Source of the DNA: Pseudoalteromonas sp. MEBiC 03607
GTDB taxonomy: Bacteria; Pseudomonadota; Gammaproteobacteria; Enterobacterales; Alteromonadaceae
Assembly (NCBI RefSeq): GCF_004792295.1
Contig: NZ_SRRY01000001.1
Coordinates: forward strand, 2,614,501 to 2,678,500
Direction: 5' to 3'
DNA length: 64,000 bases
Every line of letters starts with the position of its first letter. Positions within the stretch are counted from its first letter, which is position 1. Position numbers and translations under genes: made by a program. The notes under the pieces are model-generated. The model was not told the DNA's origin. It saw only the letters and a list, made by a program, of their open reading frames with translations, and ran no database searches. Below are positions 31,362 through 42,400 of the stretch, in pieces.

Positions 31362-32651
31362 ATGTTAAACAAACTACTTTCGACCAGCCTACTTCTCAGT
31401 GCTATTTCTACACCTGCATTTGCTAGTGATATTAATACTGAACTTAAATCTGCCAATAAAAGCGTCAGCGAAAAAGTCATTAAATGGCGCCGTCATTTAC
31501 ACCAATATCCAGAGCTTAGTAACCGTGAGTTTGAAACAGCCAAATACGTGGCTAAGCATTTACGTTCATTAGGCCTTGAGGTTCAAACAGGTGTGGCTCA
31601 TACCGGTGTGGTTGCCAAACTTAAAGGGGGCAAAAAAGGCCCGCTTATTGCCCTGCGTGCTGATATGGATGCACTACCTGTTAAAGAGCAAGTAGACTTA
31701 CCTTTCGCGTCAACGCAAACAACAGAGTACAAAGGCAATACCGTTGGCGTAATGCATGCCTGTGGTCATGATAACCATGTGGCTATTTTAATGGCGGCCG
31801 CTGAGTCTTTAGTAAAAATTAAAGATCAACTAGCAGGTGATATTCTGTTTATTTTTCAACCTGCTGAAGAAGGTGCACCTGATGGCGAAGAAGGCGGTGC
31901 TGAGCTTATGCTTAAAGAAGGCTTATTTAAAGAAAAGCCAGAAGCCGTATTTGGTTTACACGTAACCAGCTCACTTAATACCGGACAAATTGGTTTTCGT
32001 GAAGGGCCGCTAATGGCCAGCGCAGACAAGTTTACAATCACAGTAAAAGGCCGCCAAACTCACGGCTCACGTCCTTGGAATGGGGTTGACCCAATTGTAG
32101 CTTCATCACAAATTATTATGGCAACACAGACCATCGCATCACGCCAAGTTGATGTGACCAAAGCGCCTTCGGTGGTTTCATTTGGTGCCATTAATGGCGG
32201 TGTGCGTAACAACATCATCCCTGATCAAGTTGAAATGGTGGGCACAATTCGTACCTTTGACCAAGAAATGCGCGCTGACATTAAAAAGCGTTTAGCTAAA
32301 ACCGCTGAGATGGTGGCTGAATCAGGTGGTGCAGAAGCCCATGTTCACATTGACCATGGTTACCCAGTAACAGTGAACGATGTTAAATTAACCAAGAAAA
32401 TGACACCAACACTTGCTGGCGTGGTTGGTAAAGAAAACCTGATCACAACGCCACTTATCACAGGTGCCGAAGACTTTAGTTACTACGCCTTAGAAACACC
32501 AGGCATGTTCTTTTTCTTAGGTGTCACACCAAAAGGTCAAGATGCAGTCACAGCACCAAGTAACCATTCACCACACTTTTTTGCAGACGAAAAAGCTTTA
32601 CAGCTTGGCGTAAATGCAATGACGCAATTAGTGGTTGATTACCTAAAATAA
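31362..32651 (+). CDS. Secreted M20 family amidohydrolase
   Basis: A 429-residue metallohydrolase of the M20/amidohydrolase (hippurate hydrolase, IAA-amino-acid hydrolase) group, which cleaves N-acyl or peptide bonds. An N-terminal signal peptide ending TPAFA (~21) exports it. Zinc-site segments are LRADMDALPV, HACGHDNHVAILM, QPAEEGAPDGEEGG and, near the C-terminus, GAEDFSYYA; the dimerisation lid lies in between. The catalytic Glu is in the PAEEG motif. It is divergent from the Crp/Fnr gene and ends in a hairpin terminator. Confidence 0.92.
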   Translation: MLNKLLSTSLLLSAISTPAFASDINTELKSANKSVSEKVIKWRRHLHQYPELSNREFETAKYVAKHLRSLGLEVQTGVAHTGVVAKLKGGKKGPLIALRADMDALPVKEQVDLPFASTQTTEYKGNTVGVMHACGHDNHVAILMAAAESLVKIKDQLAGDILFIFQPAEEGAPDGEEGGAELMLKEGLFKEKPEAVFGLHVTSSLNTGQIGFREGPLMASADKFTITVKGRQTHGSRPWNGVDPIVASSQIIMATQTIASRQVDVTKAPSVVSFGAINGGVRNNIIPDQVEMVGTIRTFDQEMRADIKKRLAKTAEMVAESGGAEAHVHIDHGYPVTVNDVKLTKKMTPTLAGVVGKENLITTPLITGAEDFSYYALETPGMFFFLGVTPKGQDAVTAPSNHSPHFFADEKALQLGVNAMTQLVVDYLK

Positions 32652-32663
32652 TAAAATTTTCTT

Positions 32664-32697
32664 ACCGGCGGGTAATACCATTACCCGCCCTATTTTC
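32664..32697 (+). terminator. Terminator after the M20 amidohydrolase gene
   Basis: GGCGGGTAA/TTACCCGCC stem with a 5-nt loop followed by a T-rich stretch. Confidence 0.75.
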
Positions 32698-32766
32698 TTA
32701 GCTGTTCAGCATCAATAAAGTTCATTTTGCTAGGGTTTAGTTACTATAAACAGGTAAGGAAGCCCC

Positions 32767-33396
32767 ATGACATCAGAATACTTTCATTTTTTAAGCATTA
32801 TCGGTGTAGCGTTTTTTGCTATTTCTGGCACCTTGCTGGGCCATGAAAAAAGTGTCGGTGGTTTTGGTGTGGTGGTTGTTGCCACAGTCACAGCTCTGGG
32901 TGGTGGAACACTTCGAGACATATTGCTTAACAAACCAGTATTTTGGATAGCTCAGCCTGATTACTTGTACGCAACTTATATAGCCATATTCGCCTCTATT
33001 TTATCTATTCGTCACTTACCCGATTTAAGTAACACCACCATGCTATTAATGGATGCTGTAGGGATGGCGATTTTCAACATTATCGGTATCGAAAAGGCAC
33101 TGATTTGCGGCGCAGATATGGTTGTAGCCATCACCATGGGTATGACCACAGGTATTTTTGGTGGCCTGATGCGTGATGTGATCTGCCGAGAAGTGCCTTT
33201 AGTAATGGGCGAAGAACTTTATTCAACCGCTTGCTTATCTGGCGGGTTAACTTATGCGGCTTTATTCACCCTTGAGGTCAGTTATATTTGGTGCATTATT
33301 GGCGCATTTGCTGTGACGGTATGTTTAAGATTAGGCGCCATACACTTTGGCTGGCAACCTAATCTGTTTCGTAAAAGCAGCTTTAAACGCTCTTAG
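32767..33396 (+). CDS. TRIC-like (UPF0126/YicG) cation channel family protein
   Basis: A 209-residue inner-membrane protein with about seven transmembrane helices and two homologous halves, as in the prokaryotic TRIC (UPF0126, YicG/YadS) family. The glycine-rich duplicated motifs GGGTLRDILL and GGLMRDVICREVPLV, one in each half, are the family hallmark at the pore. Prokaryotic TRICs conduct monovalent cations; the physiological role is unclear. RBS AAGGAAG precedes the ATG. Its stop codon overlaps the convergent GNAT stop by 4 bp, leaving no room for a terminator. Confidence 0.9.
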   Translation: MTSEYFHFLSIIGVAFFAISGTLLGHEKSVGGFGVVVVATVTALGGGTLRDILLNKPVFWIAQPDYLYATYIAIFASILSIRHLPDLSNTTMLLMDAVGMAIFNIIGIEKALICGADMVVAITMGMTTGIFGGLMRDVICREVPLVMGEELYSTACLSGGLTYAALFTLEVSYIWCIIGAFAVTVCLRLGAIHFGWQPNLFRKSSFKRS

Positions 33397-33848
33397 CAAG
33401 TCATATAAATACAGCCATCGAGTGGCATGTCAGCGGGGTACTGAGTTTGAATAAACCCCAGCTTTTCATAGGCCGTTTTAGCAAGGGTATTGTGGGTATA
33501 CACAAACAACGACAAGCTATCGCACTGCAACTGCTGTTTGCCCTGCTCTCCTAGTAAGTTTATCAAGACTTTTGCAAGACCTTTACCACGCTCGCTTGGC
33601 GCGATAACCAGCCGCCCTAAATGGCAACGTCCTTCACGTAAATAGTATTGCCCAAACCCTAACATGCGGCCTTCGTCATTAACCAGCGCGTAGGAACTCA
33701 GCGCATCTAGCTTTAAATCATTTTTAAAGCTTTGCGTATCAAATGGATAACTAAAAAATGGCCCAGACCAAATACGCAGTTCTGCTTCTGTGTTAAACCA
33801 CCCCATTAACTCGTTGAGTTGCTCACTCGTTACTTTAACTAGCTTCAT
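33393..33848 (-). CDS. GNAT family N-acetyltransferase
   Basis: A 151-residue Gcn5-related acetyltransferase with the acetyl-CoA motif A APSERGKGLAKVLINLL and the C-terminal NTLAKTAYEKLGFIQTQYP. The acceptor is unknown. Its start overlaps the end of recD by 14 bp, making it the last gene of the recCBD operon. E. coli has argA (an unrelated-length GNAT-containing N-acetylglutamate synthase) beside recD, but this protein is far too short to be ArgA and lacks the kinase-like domain. Confidence 0.88.
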   Translation of the reverse strand: MKLVKVTSEQLNELMGWFNTEAELRIWSGPFFSYPFDTQSFKNDLKLDALSSYALVNDEGRMLGFGQYYLREGRCHLGRLVIAPSERGKGLAKVLINLLGEQGKQQLQCDSLSLFVYTHNTLAKTAYEKLGFIQTQYPADMPLDGCIYMTC

Positions 33849-35919
33849 GTTTTAACCTATCGTATAAACCTGATGCACGAGTAACAGATTTATTCATCGC
33901 CATAAGCAATACATTTTTATCGGCCACCAGCTCAAATGTGGTTTTCGCGCGGGTGATCCCCGTGTAAACCAATTGCCTGTTAATGCCCTGATTAGCCTGT
34001 TTTATTGGTGGTAAAATCATTGCAGTGTAAGCAAATTCAGAGCCTTGCGACTTATGAATTGTCATGGCATACACTTTATCGTGAGCAGGTAAACGTGCGG
34101 GCGAAAAGGCGCGAATATTTTCTTGTTCATCAACAAACATGGCTTTTAACTGACCTTGCTCATCATGCATTAAAATACCTATATCGCCATTAAACAGTTT
34201 TAGCTGGTAGTCGTTTTGGCTGATCATAATTGGCATACCCACATAATGCCTTTGATATGGCGAAATTAAACCTTGTTGAGCCAGTGCTTTTTCAATACGC
34301 TGATTAAGGCTATTTACACCATAATCACCCTCTCTGACGGCAGCTAGTAACTGATAATGCGCAAATGCTTTATGCACACTTGCAACACTTGCCCCTTGCT
34401 GGATAAGTTGCAAATAATCGTGGTATTGCAACGCCGCTTGTTGGACAAACTGCTCTATCGGTTTACTAATTACGCTGTAATTAAGTTTAAGGTCTTTGAA
34501 GCCACCTTGATTAATCGTTTGCTCTACATAGCCCAGTAAGCCAGTGTTATTGGTATTTACAGCTTGTGCTAATTGACCAATGCCGCTGCTGCCATCAAAA
34601 CGATAACTTTGCTGTAAAAACGCAATACAATCGTTAAGTACAAAATGACTGCTCGCCGCAGGTATCTCGCTCTGATTATTAAAACAAACGCGATTAAGCT
34701 GCGCTGCTCTTTCACTGCTGTAATCTGGCATTTTGCCAAGCTCTAACCCTTGGCAGAGGTCGCTAAGAATACTGCCCGTATCAACCGAGGCTAATTGGTC
34801 TTTATCACCCAGTAAAATAAGCCTTGCATGGCTCGGTAATGCCTCGATTAGTTTTGCCATAAGCGACAAATCAACCATCGATGCTTCATCAATGATCAGT
34901 ACATCTAAATGCAGTGGGTTACGCTTGTTATGGCGAAACTTATTGGTATGCGGAATAACGCCCAGTAAACGGTGAATCGTTTGTGCGCTCTCAGGGATAA
35001 GCGGCGCGATATTATCAGGGATCATACTAAGCTTTTGCTTTGCCCCTAAAATCGACTCGGTTAAACGAGCTGCCGCTTTACCTGTCGGTGCAACCAGCTT
35101 TATTGTTAGCGGTGCACTGGCATACAAGGATTGTAATATGGCCAGTAGCTTAGTTACCGTGGTGGTTTTACCGGTACCCGGGCCACCGGTGATCACACTA
35201 AAACCTTTTGTTGCAGCAATCGCACAGGCTACTTTTTGCCAGTTTAATGTTTTAATAGGATCGCTTGGGTTGGGTGTATGTTCACTGCTAGGAAAATACA
35301 CCTCAAGTAATGCCGTTAATGCGGCTTCATCTAGGGTCAGCTCTTTCGTTGCTAAATGATGTAAACGCGATGCCAGAGTGGTTTCGTATTCTGCCAAGCG
35401 GGCAAAGTAAAGTTTATTCGCAAACAATAGCAGTGGCTTGTCGTCACCTACACAATCAGCATTCATTAATTTATTAACGGCCTCAGTAAGGCCAAATTCT
35501 GCCGCAAACGGTGTTAAAACATCAGGGGCTGCGATGCTGGCATCAGCTAAGCTTTGCTGTTTAATTTCAAACGGATTTTGCCAGTTTATATTCGCGAGCT
35601 CTAAACAGCTGTGCTGACTTTGCTGCGCTACCGCAAGCAATAAAATCAGGTAAAAAACCTCACTGTGCGCTGCATCGTTATTCTCTATCAACGATTGTGA
35701 GCCGGTAACTGTTTCTGAACCAGTCAATAGTTCAGCGAGTTTAACATCAACCAAGCGAATACGTTTTGCCTCCAGCAAATAACTCAGTAAAGGCTGCGTT
35801 TTAAGTTCTGTGGCAGGTAACGCTGAATCGCTTTGGGCATGTTGTTCTGGCTGCTGTGGTTGCTTATTCACTGGCTCGTTTGGCTCATGGTCATCAAAGC
35901 CGAATGTCATTTGACTCAT
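33835..35919 (-). CDS. recD: Exodeoxyribonuclease V subunit alpha (RecD)
   Basis: RecD is the fast 5'-3' SF1B helicase of RecBCD, which processes double-strand breaks for recombination and degrades foreign linear DNA. The 694-residue protein has an N-terminal RecB-binding domain, Walker A GGPGTGKTTTV (~240), Walker B DVLIIDEASMVDL, the LLGDKDQLASVDTG motif and C-terminal TIHKSQGSEF and YTGITRA motifs. It is longer than E. coli RecD (608 aa), partly from a Gln/Glu/Pro-rich N-terminal ~45 residues. It overlaps recB by 4 bp (ATGA). Confidence 0.95.
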   Translation of the reverse strand: MSQMTFGFDDHEPNEPVNKQPQQPEQHAQSDSALPATELKTQPLLSYLLEAKRIRLVDVKLAELLTGSETVTGSQSLIENNDAAHSEVFYLILLLAVAQQSQHSCLELANINWQNPFEIKQQSLADASIAAPDVLTPFAAEFGLTEAVNKLMNADCVGDDKPLLLFANKLYFARLAEYETTLASRLHHLATKELTLDEAALTALLEVYFPSSEHTPNPSDPIKTLNWQKVACAIAATKGFSVITGGPGTGKTTTVTKLLAILQSLYASAPLTIKLVAPTGKAAARLTESILGAKQKLSMIPDNIAPLIPESAQTIHRLLGVIPHTNKFRHNKRNPLHLDVLIIDEASMVDLSLMAKLIEALPSHARLILLGDKDQLASVDTGSILSDLCQGLELGKMPDYSSERAAQLNRVCFNNQSEIPAASSHFVLNDCIAFLQQSYRFDGSSGIGQLAQAVNTNNTGLLGYVEQTINQGGFKDLKLNYSVISKPIEQFVQQAALQYHDYLQLIQQGASVASVHKAFAHYQLLAAVREGDYGVNSLNQRIEKALAQQGLISPYQRHYVGMPIMISQNDYQLKLFNGDIGILMHDEQGQLKAMFVDEQENIRAFSPARLPAHDKVYAMTIHKSQGSEFAYTAMILPPIKQANQGINRQLVYTGITRAKTTFELVADKNVLLMAMNKSVTRASGLYDRLKHEAS

Positions 35920-38900
35920 AGCATGGCTCCTTGTGCGAATAGGCTATCAAGCTCAGTTATTTGCTGTTTTGTTAGCTGATTAAAATACACCCCTTGCCCT
36001 TCGCTCATACCACGTAAGAAGGTGTAGTAAACACCGCCTAAATGCGTGTCGCTATCGTAATCTTGAATACGTTGTTTTAATAAACGGTGCAGTGCTACGG
36101 TATAAATTAAATACTGCAAATGATACTGATGACTGGTCATGGCTTGTTCTAGCTGCTCATGTTGGTAATCAGCCACACTATTACCTAAAAAATTCGATTT
36201 ATAATCAAGAATATAATACTTACCCTGCCAGCAAAATATTAAATCTATAAAGCCTTTTAGTAAGCCTTGTACCTCACTAAAGTCGAGCTGCCCAGGTAAG
36301 TTAAAATGTTTTACCAACACTTGGTTAAGCTTATCGCTTGAGAGCGATAACAGCGGTAAATTAAATTCCATTTCGACCAAACAGGTATCAGGCTCAAGTA
36401 CTGATAAACTAAGCCCTTTATCGTTCAATGGGCAATTCAGCGCAGCAAGGATCCACTGCTCGGTCATTTCCTGCCAGCTATCATCAATATGGTATTTTTC
36501 GAATAACTTTTTGATCACTTTATCAAGTGCATGGTCGTCTTGCTCGCTGGCTGGACGCTTTAACGCATAAGGGTCGGTAAAGTCTAATTGCTCAAATATT
36601 TCATGCAAACAACTACCTGGCTTTGCGCCTTTAGGGAAGCTGTAAGGTGTTAAAGCATTGGCATTTTGGGCTAAAAACTCATCTTTTTCGTGGTCTTCAT
36701 CACTGCGACCAAGCTCAATATGGTCAGTATGCTTTTTCAGCGTTAAGCTACTAAAGCTGGTTGAGCGCCAATCACGCTGAATGTCTGCTTTAACAGTATT
36801 AACTTGATATTCTTGCTCACTGTCAGCTCCAGCAAATGTTAACTTTTCAAGCTCATCTGCTTGGCGAAACACCTCATAGTGCATGTGCGCTGAGCCTTCA
36901 CAAAATTGTTGTAACAACGCGCGCCATTCATCGCCCGATTTGATCTCTAACCCTGCAAATAATACATGGCCAATGCTGGTACTTTGAATACCAGGGCGAG
37001 CACTACGACCTTGCGAAATGTTATACATCCCCACAGAACAAAAATGCACGGCACGAGTCAATGCTACGTAAAGTAAGCGTAAATCTTCAGCTAAGCGCTC
37101 TTGCTCTGCTTTTTGCATTGCCTCGTCACTTTTAGCAAGGTCATAAATCAGCTTACCGTCTTTATGGTAAAGGGCTTCTTTGCTTTCGCGATAACCACAG
37201 GCAAACGGCATGAATACAATCGGGTACTCTAAGCCTTTTGAGGCGTGCATGGTGACAATTTTCACCAAATTAGCATCGCTTTCTAAGCGTACTTGCACCG
37301 CTTCACCATCTTGTTGACTAACTTTTTGTGCAAACCAACGCAGCAATCGATGGGTGCCCTCAAGCTCAATTTGCTTTTGCTGTAAGATTTCACCTAAATG
37401 ACGAAAATCGGTGAGCCAGCGCTCAACGTTGTAGCCTAAGCCTTGCCAACGCGCTGCAAGCTGATTATGGCTTAATAAACGCTCGAGCATCGCCATAGCG
37501 CCTTGTTTATGCCAAATGTGGGCAAGCTGAGCAAAAAAGTTTAGATGTTCTTGCCACGCACTTTCATTTTCGTGAAGCTGATAAATGCGGTTGTAGCTTA
37601 AGCAAAACAATGGCCCGGCAAGTACACCGCGCAGTAATGATTCATCATACTGTCCATGCAAGGCCGTTAAAAAGTTCAGTAAATGATGACTAAGCTCTTG
37701 GTTAAAAACACTATCACGCGATAAATACACACTGGCAATGGCGGCTTCTGCCAGTGCGGTTTTCATCAGCTGTGCTTCGTTTCGGTCACGCACTAACACA
37801 CAGATATCAGCGGCAGTAAGAGGTTTTCCTGCAATGGTTGCAGCGCCTGCATCAGCTTGCTTGAGTAGCTCGGTGATTTTTTTCGTGTATTGCAAAGCCA
37901 ATGCTTGTTGAGCCACCCCTTTGCTGGTTGGCTTGTTGTTGGCTTCGGCGTATTCATCAACAAAAACCGAAAATTCAAATGCACTTGGCATTTCACCGTT
38001 TATTAAAAACGCTTTGTCTTGCTGTTTTCCCTTCGCATTAACCTTTTGAAATGGGATTGCGTCGTTATAAATAAAGCTATTGTCATTTTTTGCAAATAAG
38101 CGGTTTACGCTATCAACAACCCCTTCACTTGAGCGGTAGTTGGTATCTAGGGTGTATTGCTTGTCATTTTCAACGGCTTGTTTTGCGCCAATATAAGTAA
38201 AAATATCTGCACCACGGAAACCATAAATAGCCTGTTTTGGATCACCTATCATGGCAAGCGTGGTGTTTTTAATGCCATAAATGCGGCTAAAAATGCCATA
38301 TTGAACTGGGTCGGTATCTTGGAATTCGTCAATCATGGCAACCGGAAACAAAGCGGCAATTTTTTCACTTAATGCTTGGCCTTGCTCACTTAAAAGCGCC
38401 TGATGCAAGTTACTCAGTAAGTCATCTGGAGTAATAACACCTTGTTCTTGCTTACGTTTGACTAATGCATTTGCCACCCATTTAGCGCCATATTGCACTA
38501 TCGCAATATTCAATCCGTTATTGATAAGGCTACTGAGTTTAGCCATTTCATCAAACTGAGCCAGCATTTCGTGACTGAGTAAGCTACCGTTTTTCTTGTA
38601 ATTTGCAGGGTCGCTTAAATTCTCTGTGCTCCACACTTCAAACGAGTATTTATTAGTACCAAATACAAAAAACAACTCGTCATTGTTTAAGTATTCTTCA
38701 AGCGCTGCAAGGCTGTTTTTTCGCCCTGGGGTTTTTGAGCCACTTAAATCAGACGCTTTTACAGCATTAATAAACTCACTCTCACGGCACGCCTTTTTAA
38801 ATGCCGGGACTTTTGCCACAAAGTTATCGCGTGCTTGCCATATTTCATCAAGGTCATACTCGGGGGTGATTGTTGCCCCTTGTTTATTGAGTAAACTCAC

Positions 38901-39491
38901 TACCTGTGAATACAGTGACGCAGGCACTGGGAAAATATCGGTAATTGCTTGCGTGCGCTCTTTTGATTGTGGGTAAACAAAAGCACGCCAAAAGTCATTA
39001 AGGGTTTCTTGAATAAGCTCACGCTCATCTAAAATAAACTCTAAGTTAAACGCCACCCCTGACTCAAAAGCATGTTGTTTCAGCATTCGCTGACAAAAGC
39101 CATGAATGGTGAATATAGCGGCTTCATCCATCGACTTTGCCGCAGCGTCTAGCAAATCAAATGCGGCGTGTTTGTCAGTTACCTCGTCAATTACTTGCTC
39201 AATCAGCTCATCATCGGGCTCTTTGCCAAGCAGAGCATCTCTGGCATTGATTATACGCGCTCGCACACGGTCTTTAATTTCTTGGGTGGCGGCCTCAGTG
39301 AAGGTCACCACTAGGATTTGCTCAACACTAAGCGGCGTATTTAATGCTTCATCTTCCCCGGTCGCTTTTTGTAAGCCCAACAAATACCGTAAATACAAAC
39401 CTGTGATTGTATAGGTTTTACCTGTACCGGCACTGGCTTCAATAAGGCTTTGCCCACACAGCGCCATACTCATTGGATTAAGCGTTTGCAT
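35916..39491 (-). CDS. recB: Exodeoxyribonuclease V subunit beta (RecB)
   Basis: RecB is the 3'-5' SF1A helicase and nuclease subunit of RecBCD. The 1191 residues (E. coli 1180) show Walker A EASAGTGKTYTI (~18-29), the Walker B/DEFQDTDP motif, LAMIGDPKQAIYGFRGAD, TMHASKGLEYPIVF and LLYVALTRA helicase motifs. The C-terminal nuclease domain carries GFIDLIFCWQGKYYILDYKSN with the catalytic Asp and Lys at ~1095. It overlaps recC by 14 bp and recD by 4 bp, so the subunits are translated in a coupled way. No ptrA gene separates recC and recB, unlike E. coli. Confidence 0.97.
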   Translation of the reverse strand: MQTLNPMSMALCGQSLIEASAGTGKTYTITGLYLRYLLGLQKATGEDEALNTPLSVEQILVVTFTEAATQEIKDRVRARIINARDALLGKEPDDELIEQVIDEVTDKHAAFDLLDAAAKSMDEAAIFTIHGFCQRMLKQHAFESGVAFNLEFILDERELIQETLNDFWRAFVYPQSKERTQAITDIFPVPASLYSQVVSLLNKQGATITPEYDLDEIWQARDNFVAKVPAFKKACRESEFINAVKASDLSGSKTPGRKNSLAALEEYLNNDELFFVFGTNKYSFEVWSTENLSDPANYKKNGSLLSHEMLAQFDEMAKLSSLINNGLNIAIVQYGAKWVANALVKRKQEQGVITPDDLLSNLHQALLSEQGQALSEKIAALFPVAMIDEFQDTDPVQYGIFSRIYGIKNTTLAMIGDPKQAIYGFRGADIFTYIGAKQAVENDKQYTLDTNYRSSEGVVDSVNRLFAKNDNSFIYNDAIPFQKVNAKGKQQDKAFLINGEMPSAFEFSVFVDEYAEANNKPTSKGVAQQALALQYTKKITELLKQADAGAATIAGKPLTAADICVLVRDRNEAQLMKTALAEAAIASVYLSRDSVFNQELSHHLLNFLTALHGQYDESLLRGVLAGPLFCLSYNRIYQLHENESAWQEHLNFFAQLAHIWHKQGAMAMLERLLSHNQLAARWQGLGYNVERWLTDFRHLGEILQQKQIELEGTHRLLRWFAQKVSQQDGEAVQVRLESDANLVKIVTMHASKGLEYPIVFMPFACGYRESKEALYHKDGKLIYDLAKSDEAMQKAEQERLAEDLRLLYVALTRAVHFCSVGMYNISQGRSARPGIQSTSIGHVLFAGLEIKSGDEWRALLQQFCEGSAHMHYEVFRQADELEKLTFAGADSEQEYQVNTVKADIQRDWRSTSFSSLTLKKHTDHIELGRSDEDHEKDEFLAQNANALTPYSFPKGAKPGSCLHEIFEQLDFTDPYALKRPASEQDDHALDKVIKKLFEKYHIDDSWQEMTEQWILAALNCPLNDKGLSLSVLEPDTCLVEMEFNLPLLSLSSDKLNQVLVKHFNLPGQLDFSEVQGLLKGFIDLIFCWQGKYYILDYKSNFLGNSVADYQHEQLEQAMTSHQYHLQYLIYTVALHRLLKQRIQDYDSDTHLGGVYYTFLRGMSEGQGVYFNQLTKQQITELDSLFAQGAML

Positions 39492-42400
39492 GATCTGCCT
39501 CCTGTGCTAATTCAACGAGTGGCGATAACAGCAGCTCGCTCCATTTTATAAACTCTTCTTCACAGTCTTTAAGGCTCTTTATGGTTAAACGAATATACGG
39601 ATTTTCACCCTCACCCATGCCTATGTATTGCGGCGCGAATTTATTGTTTGCTTTGACCATATCTTTATCTGTTTTTATGTACTCGTAACCACTGACCGGA
39701 AAAAACGCCACTGGGCGAGTTAAAAGCGTTTCATAAAGCGAGAACCAATCGTTTAAATACTTGCGGGCATCGTTTTCTGACAAGGGTGAAAAACTAATTT
39801 GCTTGTCTAAGCCAAGAATAAGGGTTTCAACTGACTGACCCATTATTTGCGCCGCTAAATGATGCACAAAGCCACGAATTACATCTTTTGCTTTAATACT
39901 GGCGGTGCGATAAAACACCTGTTTTTGACCATAAATATGATTTAACCAACCTTCTAGTGTGGTATTGGCAATTTTAATATTTACTTCAACGGGTAATGCT
40001 TCATCAACTTGAATATGCGCTTTTACTTGCCCTGCAAGCGCATCAACTCGGTGCTGCATACTTTCAAATACAAGATCGCCAACATGGGCTTGGGGTAACT
40101 CACCGCGCTGCATTATTTGCGCTTGGTTCAGAGGAATTTCTTGAATGCTGGCTTCGAGAATTTCGTCTAGGTAAAAGTAGCGACGTAATGCGTCTAAACT
40201 AAATGGCTCTTCATCTTTTGCAATATCGTTAAATTGCGGCAAGCGTAAACCCAAACTTTGCTGATAAAAGCTCTCGTGCGGCTGGCAAATACTGCGAATA
40301 AACTGAGTTAATTCAACACTGCTTTCTGGCTGGACACTAAGCGCTTGCTGAGGTTCAGGGTTAACAGCTTGAGTTGGCATCCACACTGGGTTATAGCTGT
40401 GTAATTGTGTGGCTAGTGGTTTGTTTGCTTTTTGCTCGCCATCAGTTTGGCTTTTATTACCTTCTTTGTTAGTGGTCAGATAATAAGCTGGGTTAAATGG
40501 CTGTAAGTGCTGATAATTAATTAGCGCCTCTGGTAGCTCTAAGTGAGTGTCTTGATCAGCAAACTCAAAACTACGGGCTATGTATTCTAAAAGCTCACTC
40601 ACTAAGGTTGAGGGCATTCTTGGTTGGTTATCAAAGCAAGAACGGCCAATATAACTGATGTATAGATTCTCACGGGCACTTAAAATAGCTTCTAAAAACA
40701 GGTAACGATCGTCGAGTTTGCGAGAGCGGTCACCTTTTTGGCGTTTTGAGTATGGTACTAAGTCAAAACCAATTGGCTGAACGGTACGCGGGTAATCCGC
40801 ATCATTTAAACCCAGCATACACACTACTTTAAATGGCACTGCACGCATTGGCATCAGCGTACAAAAGTTAACTTGCCCCACTAAAAAGCGCTGCCCTACG
40901 CCTTTTTCTTGAATACCTTGTTTAACCAAGTAACTCACAATACGCTGCGAAACAGCTTGTTGGTAATCGCCATTATCATAATGCTTAATCAGTGTATCGA
41001 GCACTTTTTGCAGTACTAATAAATCCCAGCTTTGCTCGCCTTCATCGCTGTATATATCGCTTAATAATTCTTTTAGAATTTCTGCTTTTTCGTTAAGCGG
41101 TGCATCAGCTTGCAGCTTAGCTTTATATCGGGCCAGTACATCAATAAATTCAATGAGTTTATTTAAGGTATTCAGTGCCATACCTTCAACTTCATCGGCA
41201 CTGTAAATCCCCGAGAAAGGCAGTTGTTCATCCCGTTGTGCAACACCTAATAACAAACGGTTTAAGCCATGTTGCCAGGTATTTAAATCTATTGCGGGTA
41301 AGCCAAAACTGTCTTTGTGAGCGGCATCTAAGCCCCATTTAACGCCAACGCGTTCAAGCCAAAAACCTATTTGCTCATACTCATGAGCTTCGAGATTAAA
41401 TTTTTCGGCAATTTGCGTGACTTGCAGTAAATCAAGAATGTCAGATACACCAAAGCGTGAATAAGGTAAATCGGCTAAACTAGCAAACGAGCTAAGCACG
41501 GGCTTTTCTTGCTCTATGGCTAAATCGGCTAACGCATAAGGAATAAAGCGTCGCCCTTCGGCACCACCAAACACCGCCTCAATGTACGGGCTGTATGTGC
41601 CAACGTCCGGCATCATTACAATAATATCTTTCGGTGTTAGTGCTTTATTTTCATTGAATAAATTAAGCAAGTAATCGTGTAGTCGTTCGACTTCACGAAG
41701 TGGCGTGTGACAATCGCTCAGCACAATACTGGTGTCATCAGCCTGAATCGGCAATTTGCCTTCGTCATTAATAAACCATTCTTTATCAGGCGTAAGTGAT
41801 TCGCCCTTAAAGGCTAATTGGTAAATTTCAGACTGAATTTGCGATAGCAAGCTTTGATCAAAATCGTTATCGAATCCGTCTAGCCACTGCGCATCCAGTT
41901 GTAGTAACTGCTCAAAATAGTCTCGGCCTAATTTACCCCACGACGAGAGTAGCGGATTACCAATAAAAAAGTACTCGTGATCAGGGTTTTTAGCGCTGTC
42001 TTCAAGTGCTTGTAACTGAGGGCGTTTGGCATATTTAGCAGCAATTTTGGCTGCTGTTTTTTCATCCAGTGTGTCGCCCCAGTAATGCTCACTGGGGTTG
42101 AAGAAAAACAAAAATACCTGCGTTTTTTTCGCAATGGCCTGAAACACTTCAAGCTGGCTGCTCGCAATTGCAGAAATACCAAATAAACTAATACGCTCAG
42201 GTAATAGGCTTGCGTCCATTTTTTCAAGGGCTGCAAGGAGTTTGTCTTGCATGTTGGCGCGGTGATATTGGCTTTGCCCAAGTTCTTTACTGTGCGCCAC
42301 CAGCTTGCGCCAAAGATCTGGCTGCCATGGCGCAATGCCCACATCAACATCATCAAGCTCATCAATGCCCTGCTCCCAAGTGGTAATCCAATTGGGGCGA

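Noticed and set aside
33393..33848. GNAT gene as argA
   Set aside because: At 151 residues it lacks the amino-acid-kinase-like domain of N-acetylglutamate synthase.
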